Below the pieces are notes generated by a model. That model saw nothing but the letters and a program-made list of their open reading frames with translations, was not told where the DNA came from and made no database searches. Made by a program: the position numbers and the translations under genes. From a virus: 55,863 bases of DNA. Position 1 is the stretch's first letter, and every line of letters begins with the position of its first letter. This document shows, one piece after another, positions 38,108 through 46,728 of the stretch. Location: the IMG/VR virus record IMGVR_UViG_3300028840_002412, positions 1 to 55,863 of that record; one strand, 5' to 3'.

Positions 38108-39978
38108 TCCGTCACCTCCACGTCATAGGTCAGGCCGTACCGCTCTTTGATTCTCTTGTAGCGCGCCTGGCGGTCGGCCTCGCTGATCGGTTGTCTTGCT
38201 GGCGCGGGTCCCGGCTCGCCTTGCGCGAAGGGTTGCCCGCTTCCTGACGCCTTTTTGAGAATGCGCTTGAACTCGGCTATAGCGTCCTGTACGGCCTGTT
38301 CGCTCTCATAGGGGCGGTCGAGCAGCCGCCGCGCATCCTCGCCCAGCCCAGACTCCGCGAGAAGCTCGCCCACCCGCTCCGCTGAATAGGCTGCCTCTGG
38401 GGTGGCCTCTTCCGCGTCCGCTTGGTCCTGCTCGCCGTCGGCGCTCTGCGCGTCCTCGGGCTCTTGGGGCGGGTCTGCGTTTTCCTCTCGCAGCGTCACG
38501 GTTTCGGCTTCTTGGACCTCAACGTCCTGGTCCTGCTCGTGCTCGTTTTCGTTCACCGTTTCGCCTCCGTTTGTATGCGTATCCGATTCAGCCAGCGCCA
38601 GCGCGTGCCCGCCGGCGCCCGCCTTGGTCACCCAATCTGCCGATCCTTCCGTGATCGCCTCTACGATGTTGTACTCCGCCTCGTTGACCTTGCCCTTTTT
38701 GGCCTTGCCCGATCCGATGATCGAACACTCCATTTTCTCAAGCAGGCCCTCGGCCTGGAGCGCGAGAATGTCACGCGCGAACCAGTCTTTGTGAACCACC
38801 ACGCGGGCGATGGGCGCGCCTGACTCGGTGAATCCGACCGGGCAGGCTTTGATCGTCGAGACCCACGTCCCGACGTTCTTCTCGGTCTCGCGGTGGTCCG
38901 TGGCGTGCATCTTGCCGCCCTTAAATACCTTGGCGTCGCGCCTGAGCACCTCCGCCGGGTAGTAGTGCCGGTCGTGGGCGTTGCCCGGTCCGGGCTCGAT
39001 CAACGCCACGTCCAGAGTCAGGGGCACGAGGCCAATCGTGGTCTCGGCCTCTTCGATGGCGATCACGCGACCGGTCGCGGCCTCGGACAAGGCGGCCTCC
39101 TCCATCGGGGCGGGCGGTTCGGCCATCGGGGCGGGCGGCTCCTCTACCAACTCGTAGGTCTGGCGCACCTTTTGCCAGGGCTCCATAAACTCGACCTGCT
39201 CGCCGTCCAGGGAGAACGGCACGAGGTAGAGCGCGCCCTTGCATTCGACGATCATCGCGTCGCCAAAGGTCGGATGCCCCATGAAAATGTCACGCATCCA
39301 GTAGTAGACCTCGGCGCCATAGGGCTCGTCGTCAGTGCGCTTCTGGTATCGCGCCAGGAACGCGCCGCGCACGAGTTCGGACAGCGCGCCCAGGCTCATC
39401 CCGGATGTGTCGAGCTCGGCCACGTCGTCGTCATCCCACTCCATATCCTCGGCATCGTACATCGCCTTGAGCGCGCGGATCGCGGCCTGCTTGTCCGGCC
39501 CCTCGTAGACGTTGCCCCGGTAGCCGACGGTGAGGGCTGCTTTTGCCGCACCCATCAAGCGGTGGTCCGGCTCGCCGCCCGTCTTGACAGGCAGATGCCA
39601 TGTGCTCGTTTCGTCCGGGTCACCCACCACGAGAAAGTCGCCGCGCGCGTGTCCATCCTTCATTTTCGCCTCTGCCAATTCGCCCATCTCATCATCCTCA
39701 TTTTGTGCTACTAGCATCGCGCCGCACTCCGGGCACTCGACCGACCGGCAGGGCACGCCGCGCTCCTTGTCGGCGCTGTATCCGCACTCTGGACACACGC
39801 ACCGCTCCGGGCCGCCCGGCTCTTGCTCTTGCGCGGCCTCTGGCTCGCTCGCGTACAGCGCCGCCATCTGTGCCTCGGCCTCGTCTCGCGTATCGTGGCA
39901 TCCTGCCAGCGATCCATCGCCGTCCTTGATGACTGCGAACCCGTTACAGTCTGCGTGATCTCCGATATGCCAGGGCAT
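38104..39978 (-). CDS. Head maturation protease-scaffold fusion protein
   Basis: This 624-residue protein carries a zinc ribbon near the N-terminus (CPECGYS...CPECGAM, about 62-88), a beta-rich central domain (about 300-430, MHATDHRETEKNVGTWVSTI, IARVVVHKDWFARDILA) with the character of phage prohead proteases, and an acidic helical C-terminus (about 480-560, Glu/Gln/Asp-rich) like scaffolds. It lies directly upstream of the capsid genes. The catalytic His/Ser pair cannot be assigned securely. The extra N-terminal domain (about 150 residues) is uncommon. Confidence 0.6.
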   Translation of the reverse strand: MPWHIGDHADCNGFAVIKDGDGSLAGCHDTRDEAEAQMAALYASEPEAAQEQEPGGPERCVCPECGYSADKERGVPCRSVECPECGAMLVAQNEDDEMGELAEAKMKDGHARGDFLVVGDPDETSTWHLPVKTGGEPDHRLMGAAKAALTVGYRGNVYEGPDKQAAIRALKAMYDAEDMEWDDDDVAELDTSGMSLGALSELVRGAFLARYQKRTDDEPYGAEVYYWMRDIFMGHPTFGDAMIVECKGALYLVPFSLDGEQVEFMEPWQKVRQTYELVEEPPAPMAEPPAPMEEAALSEAATGRVIAIEEAETTIGLVPLTLDVALIEPGPGNAHDRHYYPAEVLRRDAKVFKGGKMHATDHRETEKNVGTWVSTIKACPVGFTESGAPIARVVVHKDWFARDILALQAEGLLEKMECSIIGSGKAKKGKVNEAEYNIVEAITEGSADWVTKAGAGGHALALAESDTHTNGGETVNENEHEQDQDVEVQEAETVTLREENADPPQEPEDAQSADGEQDQADAEEATPEAAYSAERVGELLAESGLGEDARRLLDRPYESEQAVQDAIAEFKRILKKASGSGQPFAQGEPGPAPARQPISEADRQARYKRIKERYGLTYDVEVTE

Positions 39979-40047
39979 CTATCTACTCCACACCCACGCC
40001 AAGGGCCACAAGATCTCGGCAATGGCGATCTGTTTCCAGCGTTTCAT
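39979..40047 (-). CDS. Possible 22-residue hydrophobic peptide
   Basis: A frame of 22 codons (MKRWKQIAIAEILWPLAWVW then Ser-Arg) has its ATG overlapping the upstream stop and its TAG directly abutting the ATG of the protease gene. It looks like a coupling frame or a membrane micro-peptide. Confidence 0.35.
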   Translation of the reverse strand: MKRWKQIAIAEILWPLAWVWSR

Positions 40048-40418
40048 ATCACGAACCGCACCGGGTAGGTCAGGCCGAGACCGTCCACGCCTTCCGCTGC
40101 TGCGATTGCGGCGTCGTTCGCTTCCATCAAGACCGCGAGTTGAGCAATGGTCCAGCCCGCAACCGGGATCGGCTGGTAGGCCAGGTTCGCCGCCAGAGCG
40201 TTCTTGTACGCTGCCGCGATCTGTGGAAATGTCCCGGCCCCAAGCGCCGCTTGTAGCGTAACAGCGGGCACGCTGATCGTCTTGTGCCGACCGGGGACCG
40301 TGATCCAGTTCTCTCCGTCGCTGGATGCCTCTGCAAAAATGTCGTGATCGACGCACCCCGATCCGTCATTGCGCGGAGTGGGCTGCGATTGCAGCCGGTA
40401 TCTGAATTGGTAGGCCAT
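40044..40418 (-). CDS. Hypothetical virion-region protein
   Basis: This 124-residue protein has a beta-rich N-terminus (MAYQFRYRLQSQPTPRNDGSG) and an Ala-rich helical middle (about 55-90). It overlaps the 22-codon frame downstream. No family recognised. It could be a fibre tip or chaperone. Confidence 0.5.
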   Translation of the reverse strand: MAYQFRYRLQSQPTPRNDGSGCVDHDIFAEASSDGENWITVPGRHKTISVPAVTLQAALGAGTFPQIAAAYKNALAANLAYQPIPVAGWTIAQLAVLMEANDAAIAAAEGVDGLGLTYPVRFVI

Positions 40419-40427
40419 CTTGTACTC

Positions 40428-43400
40428 CTATGGCGGCGAGATAACCGCGTCCGCCTGGTAGTTGGGCGTGTCCTCACTGCCAAAGTAGGCGGCGGCAGTA
40501 AAGTCGGTTGCAAAGCCAGTCAGGCCGCCGATCTCCAAGAGGGGCAAACCGTCAAACAGCACGCGGATCAAGCCGCCATAGTTGATCACGTCTATGCTTG
40601 CCTCCGTGTCAGCCGCCCATGCCGGGGTAGCCGAATCCCCCCAAGGCCCTGCTCCGGCTTGGTCCACTTCGAGGTAGAGCGTGCCTCCAGCCGCGTTGTC
40701 GCGGTAGAGCATCACATAGTTGTTGGCATCCTCGGTCAGGTCAAAAAGAACTTCCCAATCCTGCCCAAACGCTTCTGAATTGGCGATGCTGTGACGCGGG
40801 GTGACACGAAATCGAACGCCGCCGCTTGTCGCAAGCATTTTGTGTGTTGCCGCTGGAACCGTGCAGCTATCTCGCCCATCCACGCGGATGCCAGGGTTAC
40901 CCGCCGCTGGAGTCTCTAGCGAATTGACTTGGGAGGCCGGGGTGACGGTGAGGGTTACAGAGTCGCACGCAAACAGCCAAGTATCATCCGAAAAACGATC
41001 TCCTGCTGCACCACTGCTAGCAAACACGAGCGGCCAATAGTCCGTATTTTTGGCTCGGAACACACCTAAAAGTGGCGTCCACACCTGACCTGTACCAGAA
41101 TTTATTGTGGGTCCAGTAGTAGCTACGTTGTGGCGTACTGCGCGGGCTGATGAAGGGCTCCCACTCGCAATCCGTGCAGATCCATCACAATAGCACCATA
41201 CTCCCTGGCTATAATATCCCCCGACAACTGCCAAAGAACCAGCCAGATACATACCCTCGTCAGACGCACTAGCATTCCACTCCAAGCTCTGCGCACCCGA
41301 ATGCACAACTGTCGCCTCTGGCTCAGTATCACCCGCATCTAGTAAATAGTTTGTCCATCCAGTAATCAACTCTGGCGCGCCAGGGAATCCACCATTCAGG
41401 GACTCGTGGTCCCCATTGTCCAGCAACGACTCCAACACCTCAGCCTGATGCACGGTGATCACACCATCCGAGTTGCGGTTGGTGATCCGCACCTCGTAGG
41501 CAGTGTTGGCCGATGTCCGGGCAACAATGGGCTCATTGAACACCCATCCATCAGGGGGCACGATGTAGGCTTGTTCACCTACTTGCCAGTCGTTCGAGCC
41601 GCCCCCTGCGAGTGCAGCGGTGATCGTGTCCTGGTTGGTGCCCCCAACGGCGGTGATGGTGCCGGAACTTCCATCGGTGACGTTGTAGATGGTCCCGCCA
41701 ATCAAGCTGGCAGGGTAGACCTCTCCGGTGGACGTGAATGCGGCTGCACCCGCACCGCCGTCGTGAACGGCTGTCATTGGCGGCGCATCGAAATCAACGA
41801 TTGAGCCAACTGCCGTCACATCGTACAAGGTGATTCGAGGCCAAGCGTTCGGACTGTACTGGAGCGGCACACGGATCACATAGTCCGTCGCCGCTGTCAG
41901 GGTCGTCGGAATGTAGATGCCATCGTTGGCCCCATCGCTCCCCACGTTGTAGCCCTGCTCGTAGATCATCGCGCCGGGTTCGTCAGTCTTGAGATCAGGG
42001 GTGTTGTTCCAGGCGCCCGAACCCATCGTAATCGTGCCGTTGTAGGCGTTGCCTGATGTATCTGCGACGGCTGTCCCCGCGCCGTCTGTCATGGCATAAC
42101 GAAGGTGCATATTGGCATCGTTGGCCCTCGGCGCTACTCTCGAATTGGCGATAAAAGTCGCGCCGGTCCGCACATTGTCCGAGAGCGCTTGCCAGCCAAT
42201 CGCGCCGTCCATTGTCGCCGTCGCCCCGGCGTTGTTACCAATGTAGAGCGTTTGGGCCGCGTCTGCGACATAGTTCCCCACACTGGCCGCTGTGGTGTGA
42301 ACGAGAATGCCGTCACGGTAAACACGCGCAAAACGGTCCACACCATTCTCGTTATAGGTCAGCATCCAGTGGTGTTGTCTGCCGTCCGGCGTCCAAGAGA
42401 ACGTCTCGTTGATGTCCGTCGTATCATAGTCGATAAAGACGCGGATCGTGGTCGCGCTGGCAAACTGCATATACCAGCCGGTTTTGGTCCAGAATATCCC
42501 GCCGTTGCTTTCGCCTGCTGTATCGTGCCGGAAGTAGCCCTCGGCGGTAAAGCCATTGGCTCCGCTGGGTAGGTTGTCGATGTTGGCCCCACTCGTGCCA
42601 TTGAGGATGGTTGCCGCACCATCAAATTCTAGAGACTGTGGGATGACTGGCGTGCCGACGATGGCCCAAATGGCGGACCAGGAGCCGTTGGTGATCGTGC
42701 CGTCGTTGTTGGGCGACGTGACTGAGGCCGCAGCCGTCGCACCGGTACCCTCGTCCATCAGCCAGTATTCGACTGTGTTCCCATCTGCGTAGGGTGCGCG
42801 AGGGGGGATAAAATCCGTGCCAGCGGTGTGGCGATCATTGTCGCTGATCTCGATCCAGGCAATGCCACCGTCCCAAAACGAGGAGAGCGCTGTCAAGCGG
42901 CCCATTTCCAGGTCCGATGCCGCGTCGGACTGGTAGGCCCCGATGCCGGTATCCGATGCGCCCCACACGCCATCCACCGAGATTGTGCCAGTCTTGGTCG
43001 TGTCGTCATAGTGGAAGGCGAAATAGTGCCACTTGCCGTCCCCTATGTCCACGGCAACGGTGCACTGCATATTATCTGTAGCTAGAGGCACGTACCCGTA
43101 TAGCTGCCCATCCACGCCGACATAGACCACCCATCCGGTAGTCAGCGCATCGCCCTTGTGGATAATGGTAAAGGTACTGGCGGCGGTCGAATCCAACCGC
43201 ACCCAACCAGCGACAGTCATCTCTGCGCCGCTTGGAATATCGTCTATACTGGCATCGCTGCCACACCCAATGTAGGTGCTCGTGCCGTTGAACTCTACCG
43301 CGTAGTCCGTCCCCGGCAGGCCGCCATCGTCCAGGAACGGCACGTCGATCAGTTCTGAGCCGTAAGGATGCGACCAGGCTTGGCCGGTCGTGGCAAGCGC

Positions 43401-44216
43401 GCCTTCTGACTGGTCAGTTGGGAGGCAGAAGGTACAATCCCAGGAGCCGCCTACGACCTGTGCCGGATCAGCACCCGCACCAGCCGCATAGACGGCGGCG
43501 ATCTCGTCTACCAGGCCGGACTCGTCAAAGGTCGCACCTACGCCGTAGGTGCCGTCATACAGGACACGACGCCAAACGAACAAGCCGGAGATTTGGGCGT
43601 CAGCGGCAAGCGTGGGCGTTATGGTCGATCCTACGCCAACCGTCGCACCCGGTGCGCTTGCGGTCGGCTGCGTGGTCACGCTGTAGGTATGTGCGTCGTT
43701 CACAGACCAGCGTGCATAGTTCGTGCCGTCGAGTGTGTTCTTGGCATCCCACGAGGCGACAAGATGGTAAGTTGTGCCAGCGGTCCAGGCTGCCGTGCTC
43801 GGGCCGGTGTAGGTCTGACCGCCCGCGATCAATACCAGCGCATTACCGGTAGACTTGTAAAGCCGGTAGTTGGCTGAGGCATAGAGAATGTTGTGCTCGA
43901 TCCCATCGTTGCCCGCCCACTCCAGTGTGATCCAGAACGAGATACTACCCTGATACGGGTCAAAATTGCTGTAGAAATACTGCGTCTGGTTGCCAAGCAA
44001 AGTCCCACGGCTGAAGCTCACCGCGTCCGGCGTGCCTGTTCCGTCCCACTTACCCTGGAAGATGGGGGCTGTATCGAACGCCTTGGCACCCGCCCGCACG
44101 GCCATGTCATCCGAGAACGTGATGTCGCCAAGATCAAAGTTGTAGATGTACGGCCCCAACGAGCCGCCCAAGCGAGAGACTGGCAGAATCCCCGCGCCGT
44201 GGATGCCAAAGCCCAC
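40428..44216 (-). CDS. Giant multi-LamG virion protein
   Basis: This 1262-residue protein has at least three LamG-type jelly rolls. The first is at about residues 40-230 (GTLLGNQTQYFYSNF). The second, at about 310-480, contains VEFNGTSTYIGCGSDASIDD and MTVAGWVRLD. The third, at about 540-700, contains LEFDGAATILNGTSGANIDN and FTAEGYFRHD. Further beta domains follow up to the C-terminus. LamG repeats bind glycans or proteins. It is transcribed before the head protease gene, so it may be a head fibre rather than a tail fibre. It is the longest gene in the window. Confidence 0.7.
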   Translation of the reverse strand: MGFGIHGAGILPVSRLGGSLGPYIYNFDLGDITFSDDMAVRAGAKAFDTAPIFQGKWDGTGTPDAVSFSRGTLLGNQTQYFYSNFDPYQGSISFWITLEWAGNDGIEHNILYASANYRLYKSTGNALVLIAGGQTYTGPSTAAWTAGTTYHLVASWDAKNTLDGTNYARWSVNDAHTYSVTTQPTASAPGATVGVGSTITPTLAADAQISGLFVWRRVLYDGTYGVGATFDESGLVDEIAAVYAAGAGADPAQVVGGSWDCTFCLPTDQSEGALATTGQAWSHPYGSELIDVPFLDDGGLPGTDYAVEFNGTSTYIGCGSDASIDDIPSGAEMTVAGWVRLDSTAASTFTIIHKGDALTTGWVVYVGVDGQLYGYVPLATDNMQCTVAVDIGDGKWHYFAFHYDDTTKTGTISVDGVWGASDTGIGAYQSDAASDLEMGRLTALSSFWDGGIAWIEISDNDRHTAGTDFIPPRAPYADGNTVEYWLMDEGTGATAAASVTSPNNDGTITNGSWSAIWAIVGTPVIPQSLEFDGAATILNGTSGANIDNLPSGANGFTAEGYFRHDTAGESNGGIFWTKTGWYMQFASATTIRVFIDYDTTDINETFSWTPDGRQHHWMLTYNENGVDRFARVYRDGILVHTTAASVGNYVADAAQTLYIGNNAGATATMDGAIGWQALSDNVRTGATFIANSRVAPRANDANMHLRYAMTDGAGTAVADTSGNAYNGTITMGSGAWNNTPDLKTDEPGAMIYEQGYNVGSDGANDGIYIPTTLTAATDYVIRVPLQYSPNAWPRITLYDVTAVGSIVDFDAPPMTAVHDGGAGAAAFTSTGEVYPASLIGGTIYNVTDGSSGTITAVGGTNQDTITAALAGGGSNDWQVGEQAYIVPPDGWVFNEPIVARTSANTAYEVRITNRNSDGVITVHQAEVLESLLDNGDHESLNGGFPGAPELITGWTNYLLDAGDTEPEATVVHSGAQSLEWNASASDEGMYLAGSLAVVGGYYSQGVWCYCDGSARIASGSPSSARAVRHNVATTGPTINSGTGQVWTPLLGVFRAKNTDYWPLVFASSGAAGDRFSDDTWLFACDSVTLTVTPASQVNSLETPAAGNPGIRVDGRDSCTVPAATHKMLATSGGVRFRVTPRHSIANSEAFGQDWEVLFDLTEDANNYVMLYRDNAAGGTLYLEVDQAGAGPWGDSATPAWAADTEASIDVINYGGLIRVLFDGLPLLEIGGLTGFATDFTAAAYFGSEDTPNYQADAVISPP

Positions 44217-44708
44217 CTAAATACTCCTGGTCGCTAGCTGCATCTGGCACACAAGATCATCTGCCGCCGCGTCCACAGCATTGTTGTCGAAAACACGCAC
44301 CTGATCGCCTTCTTGGAGAATCAGACCGGGTGGCAGGGGGGTCATGAGATAATCTGTATCGCGGAAGGCTTGCAGGTCAGCCATGCTGGCCGCAAACTGG
44401 TAGTGGCGGGTAAGGGACGCGGCTTGCACTGTACCGGCGCGGAACTGGCCGATCACGTCGTTTGCCGAGTCCTGGATCTCGATCACAAGCTGCCGGTCAC
44501 CTACCGTCGCCGTCGTGGTCAACTCGTTCCAGATCCAGAGCACTTGAGCCTCTGTGTCAGCGGGAACGGTGTAGATCACCTTGTCGGAGTCGTTGGTTGT
44601 CTCGTCCGCAACCAGCGAGATACGCCACTCGTCAATCACCGGCAAAGGATCCGCTAGAACGACGCCCCCAACCGGCTGCGTTGCTTGATCAGTCAGTCCT
44701 TGTTTCAT
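44217..44708 (-). CDS. Small beta-rich virion protein
   Basis: This 163-residue protein shows IDEWRISLVADETTNDSDKV and a VPADTEAQVLWIWNELTTTA segment with the beta sandwich character of decoration or fibre-adaptor proteins. It starts at an ATG overlapping or adjoining the stop of the previous gene. Its function may be to attach the giant LamG protein. Confidence 0.5.
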   Translation of the reverse strand: MKQGLTDQATQPVGGVVLADPLPVIDEWRISLVADETTNDSDKVIYTVPADTEAQVLWIWNELTTTATVGDRQLVIEIQDSANDVIGQFRAGTVQAASLTRHYQFAASMADLQAFRDTDYLMTPLPPGLILQEGDQVRVFDNNAVDAAADDLVCQMQLATRSI

Positions 44709-45121
44709 TTTAGAATAGCTCCGCTACAATGGAGAGCGTGCCGGGCGTGCCGACTTCCCCGTCCGCCGATTCTCTGGCCCGGATGCGCACGCGTCTGATA
44801 CTCGCGCTGCACCTGGCTCTGTGTGTCCGCCCCCGCGGCGACGGCCCCCGCCGAGTAGATCGCCTCGGTCACCCATTCGGACGCGCCCGCCGGGACGTTG
44901 GCGGCAACGGCATAGATGGAGGTCTCTAGCTGCCAGTCGAATGCACCCCCGGCGGCTCCGCGCGTGTACGTGAATGAGAGCGTCAAGTGGTCCGCCCCAC
45001 TGGTAAAGGATTCCGTCGGCGCAGCGTCCCACGCGCCAGCGGCAGGCAGAGCCGCAGAGGCCCGGAGCGTAACCGGGTTGGTCCACCCGCGTGGGTGGGG
45101 CGAAAATATGGGTAGTGCCAT
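44705..45121 (-). pseudogene. Small virion protein, probably frameshifted near the C-terminus
   Basis: The N-terminal 100 residues (MALPIFSPHPRGWTNPVTLR...) are beta-rich and gene-like, but the tail in the same frame is Arg/His-rich and unlikely (REYQTRAHPGQRIGGRGSRH). The +1 frame instead reads RRVRIRARESADGEVGTPGT and LSIVAELF ending in TAA at 44710-44712, just before the next ATG. The shift seems to lie around 44,810-44,840. The product resembles 44217-44708 in size and is probably a virion protein. Confidence 0.55.
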
Positions 45122-45142
45122 AGTATCTCTCCAGTAGACAAC

Positions 45143-45179
45143 AAAAAAAGGCGCTCACTCCCCTCTATAGGGTTGAGTG
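45143..45179 (-). terminator. Intrinsic terminator inside the late operon
   Basis: On the leftward strand CACT/AGTG and CCC/GGG around a TATAG loop form a hairpin (45179-45156), followed after GCGCC by seven T (45149-45143). It follows the 45196 gene and would lower or separate expression of the genes downstream. Confidence 0.6.
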
Positions 45180-45195
45180 TCTAGTGCGTCGTCGG

Positions 45196-45570
45196 TCATT
45201 GCTCCCCTTTTAGATCCCCGCCCAAAAGCTCGGCAAGCGTGCCAATTGTATGCCCGTCTGTGAACTCGTCACCGATAGACCAGACGATCTTGTTAGGGCC
45301 TGGTGGCAAAGGCTCGCGGTTAGGAAAGGCATTCTGTCTGCGCTGTATCTCTAGCTCGTGGCACTTTTCGTGATACCAGCATTCAAGTTTTCGATAGTCG
45401 GTCAGCAGGTCCATATAGCCCTGTTCCCAACCGTCGGCCCGTTCCTCTTCCGTATCTAGCATCACCTCAAGCTCTGCAATACGAGCGTCCTTGTCAGCAT
45501 CTCTTGCCTTTGGTACAAGAATGCCTGCTGCCAGTACTCCAATGGCTCTAAGTGCATCTCGTCTGTTCAT
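45196..45570 (-). CDS. Exported coiled-coil protein (Tat-like signal)
   Basis: This 124-residue protein begins MNRRDALRAIGVLAAGILVP, a twin-arginine-type signal or membrane anchor. A helical segment follows (DKDARIAELEVMLDTEEERA), then DYRKLECWYHEKCHELEIQR and a beta-like C-terminus. Export signals are uncommon in head-operon proteins. It may be an envelope or adsorption-blocking protein. Confidence 0.6.
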   Translation of the reverse strand: MNRRDALRAIGVLAAGILVPKARDADKDARIAELEVMLDTEEERADGWEQGYMDLLTDYRKLECWYHEKCHELEIQRRQNAFPNREPLPPGPNKIVWSIGDEFTDGHTIGTLAELLGGDLKGEQ

Positions 45571-45582
45571 TGCTGCTCCCCT

Positions 45583-46197
45583 TTATGCCCCCACCAGTTT
45601 GGGCAGTGGGCCCTTGGACAGCGGCTCGTTCGTTGGCTGCAAAATACAGCCGCACGCCCATCCCCCGCATTCCAGATCGGGCATCTGCGGCCTGTATCCG
45701 TACCGCTTCCAAACCGATGCACGCTTCACTTTGTCATTTAGCGCCAAACAATCCGTACACGACTCCTTGGCCGGATCAACAACCCATTTCAACTTTGGAT
45801 CATTCTGCGCCGCCTGCTTGGCCTGATTCTGCACGTCCTTGTAGCGGTTGATCCACAGGTCGGCCCGCGCCATCAAGGGCCGCAGCTTGCCTCCGTTCGC
45901 CTTGCTGCCCTGCTCGATTGCGGTCAAGAATCCGTCGACGTGGGTGAACTCGTCAAAAATGACCCGCTCAAGCTGCGTCCGTTCCTCTGCCGTCATATCG
46001 GTGGGTTGCAATCCTACCTCGCGCATTCCGTTATGCCAGGCGTTGGTCAGGCCGGCGCGAATGTTGAACATCATCAACTCGAACGCCTGATCGTAGTCGT
46101 AGGCCCCCGTCCAGAGGCCGCGGGTAATACCGCGAATTTCTGCCCGGTAGGAGGCGGGGCCCTGCTCGGCCAGCTCGACGGTGTGGAGGTCAGTCAT
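45583..46197 (-). CDS. Minor head protein (SPP1 gp7 / Mu F-like)
   Basis: This 204-residue protein has an N-terminal helical half with FELMMFNIRAGLTNAWHNGM and a C-terminal Cys-rich half (ESCTDCLALNDKVKRASVWK, PDLECGGWACGCILQP). This is the C-x2-C ... C-x-C layout of phage head morphogenesis proteins of the SPP1 gp7 family. It lies downstream of the portal gene as expected and may be injected with DNA. Confidence 0.75.
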   Translation of the reverse strand: MTDLHTVELAEQGPASYRAEIRGITRGLWTGAYDYDQAFELMMFNIRAGLTNAWHNGMREVGLQPTDMTAEERTQLERVIFDEFTHVDGFLTAIEQGSKANGGKLRPLMARADLWINRYKDVQNQAKQAAQNDPKLKWVVDPAKESCTDCLALNDKVKRASVWKRYGYRPQMPDLECGGWACGCILQPTNEPLSKGPLPKLVGA

Positions 46198-46727
46198 AAG
46201 GCAAGCTCCATTTGCTCAGGCTCAGGCACAAAGAGTGGCGGCTGCGTGTTGGCTATCCGCTCGCGGGCAAGGTTGGCGGTGTCGGGGTCGATCTCGAAGG
46301 CGATGTATTGGCGTCCCAGCATCTTGCAGACTGCTGGGACGGTGCCGCTTCCAGAGAACGGATCATAAACAACGTCGTTTCTCTCTGAAAAAGCTGAAAG
46401 ATAGTAAGCAACGCAGTCGGCGTTCTTGGTCCACCAATGACAGGCCCCGCTTGGCAAGCTGCGATAGGCACGATCATAGATCAAATCCCTAATATGCCTA
46501 TTGGGGTATCTCGTGCCTTTCTCGTAGCCAACGAGCCCCTTCCAGTTGCTAAATGTCATATATGCCCCGCGCTGATTTTGCCCAGGCATAAAGTTAACAT
46601 ATTGCCATCTATATTCAAGCGATCTCATTGCCTCGAATGTGTCTGGGGCAAACCCGATACCATACCACACCAAGCACGCACTATCCGGCTTGAGCACTCT
46701 TGCCATCAGCAGATAGAACATGGTCAC
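46194..46727 (-). CDS. N-terminally truncated DNA methyltransferase
   Basis: This 177-residue protein ends with the SAM-binding FxGxG motif (VVYDPFSGSGTVPAVCKMLG) and FEIDPDTANLARER, as in beta-class N6/N4 DNA methyltransferases. Motif order in this class places the catalytic (D/N/S)PP(Y/F) near the N-terminus, before LLMARVLKP; here that region is missing because the gene starts at the end of portal. Upstream in the same frame only WWANSV follows a stop. The protein probably binds SAM without catalysis, or is a decaying gene. Confidence 0.7.
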   Translation of the reverse strand: MTMFYLLMARVLKPDSACLVWYGIGFAPDTFEAMRSLEYRWQYVNFMPGQNQRGAYMTFSNWKGLVGYEKGTRYPNRHIRDLIYDRAYRSLPSGACHWWTKNADCVAYYLSAFSERNDVVYDPFSGSGTVPAVCKMLGRQYIAFEIDPDTANLARERIANTQPPLFVPEPEQMELAL

Positions 46728-46728
46728 G

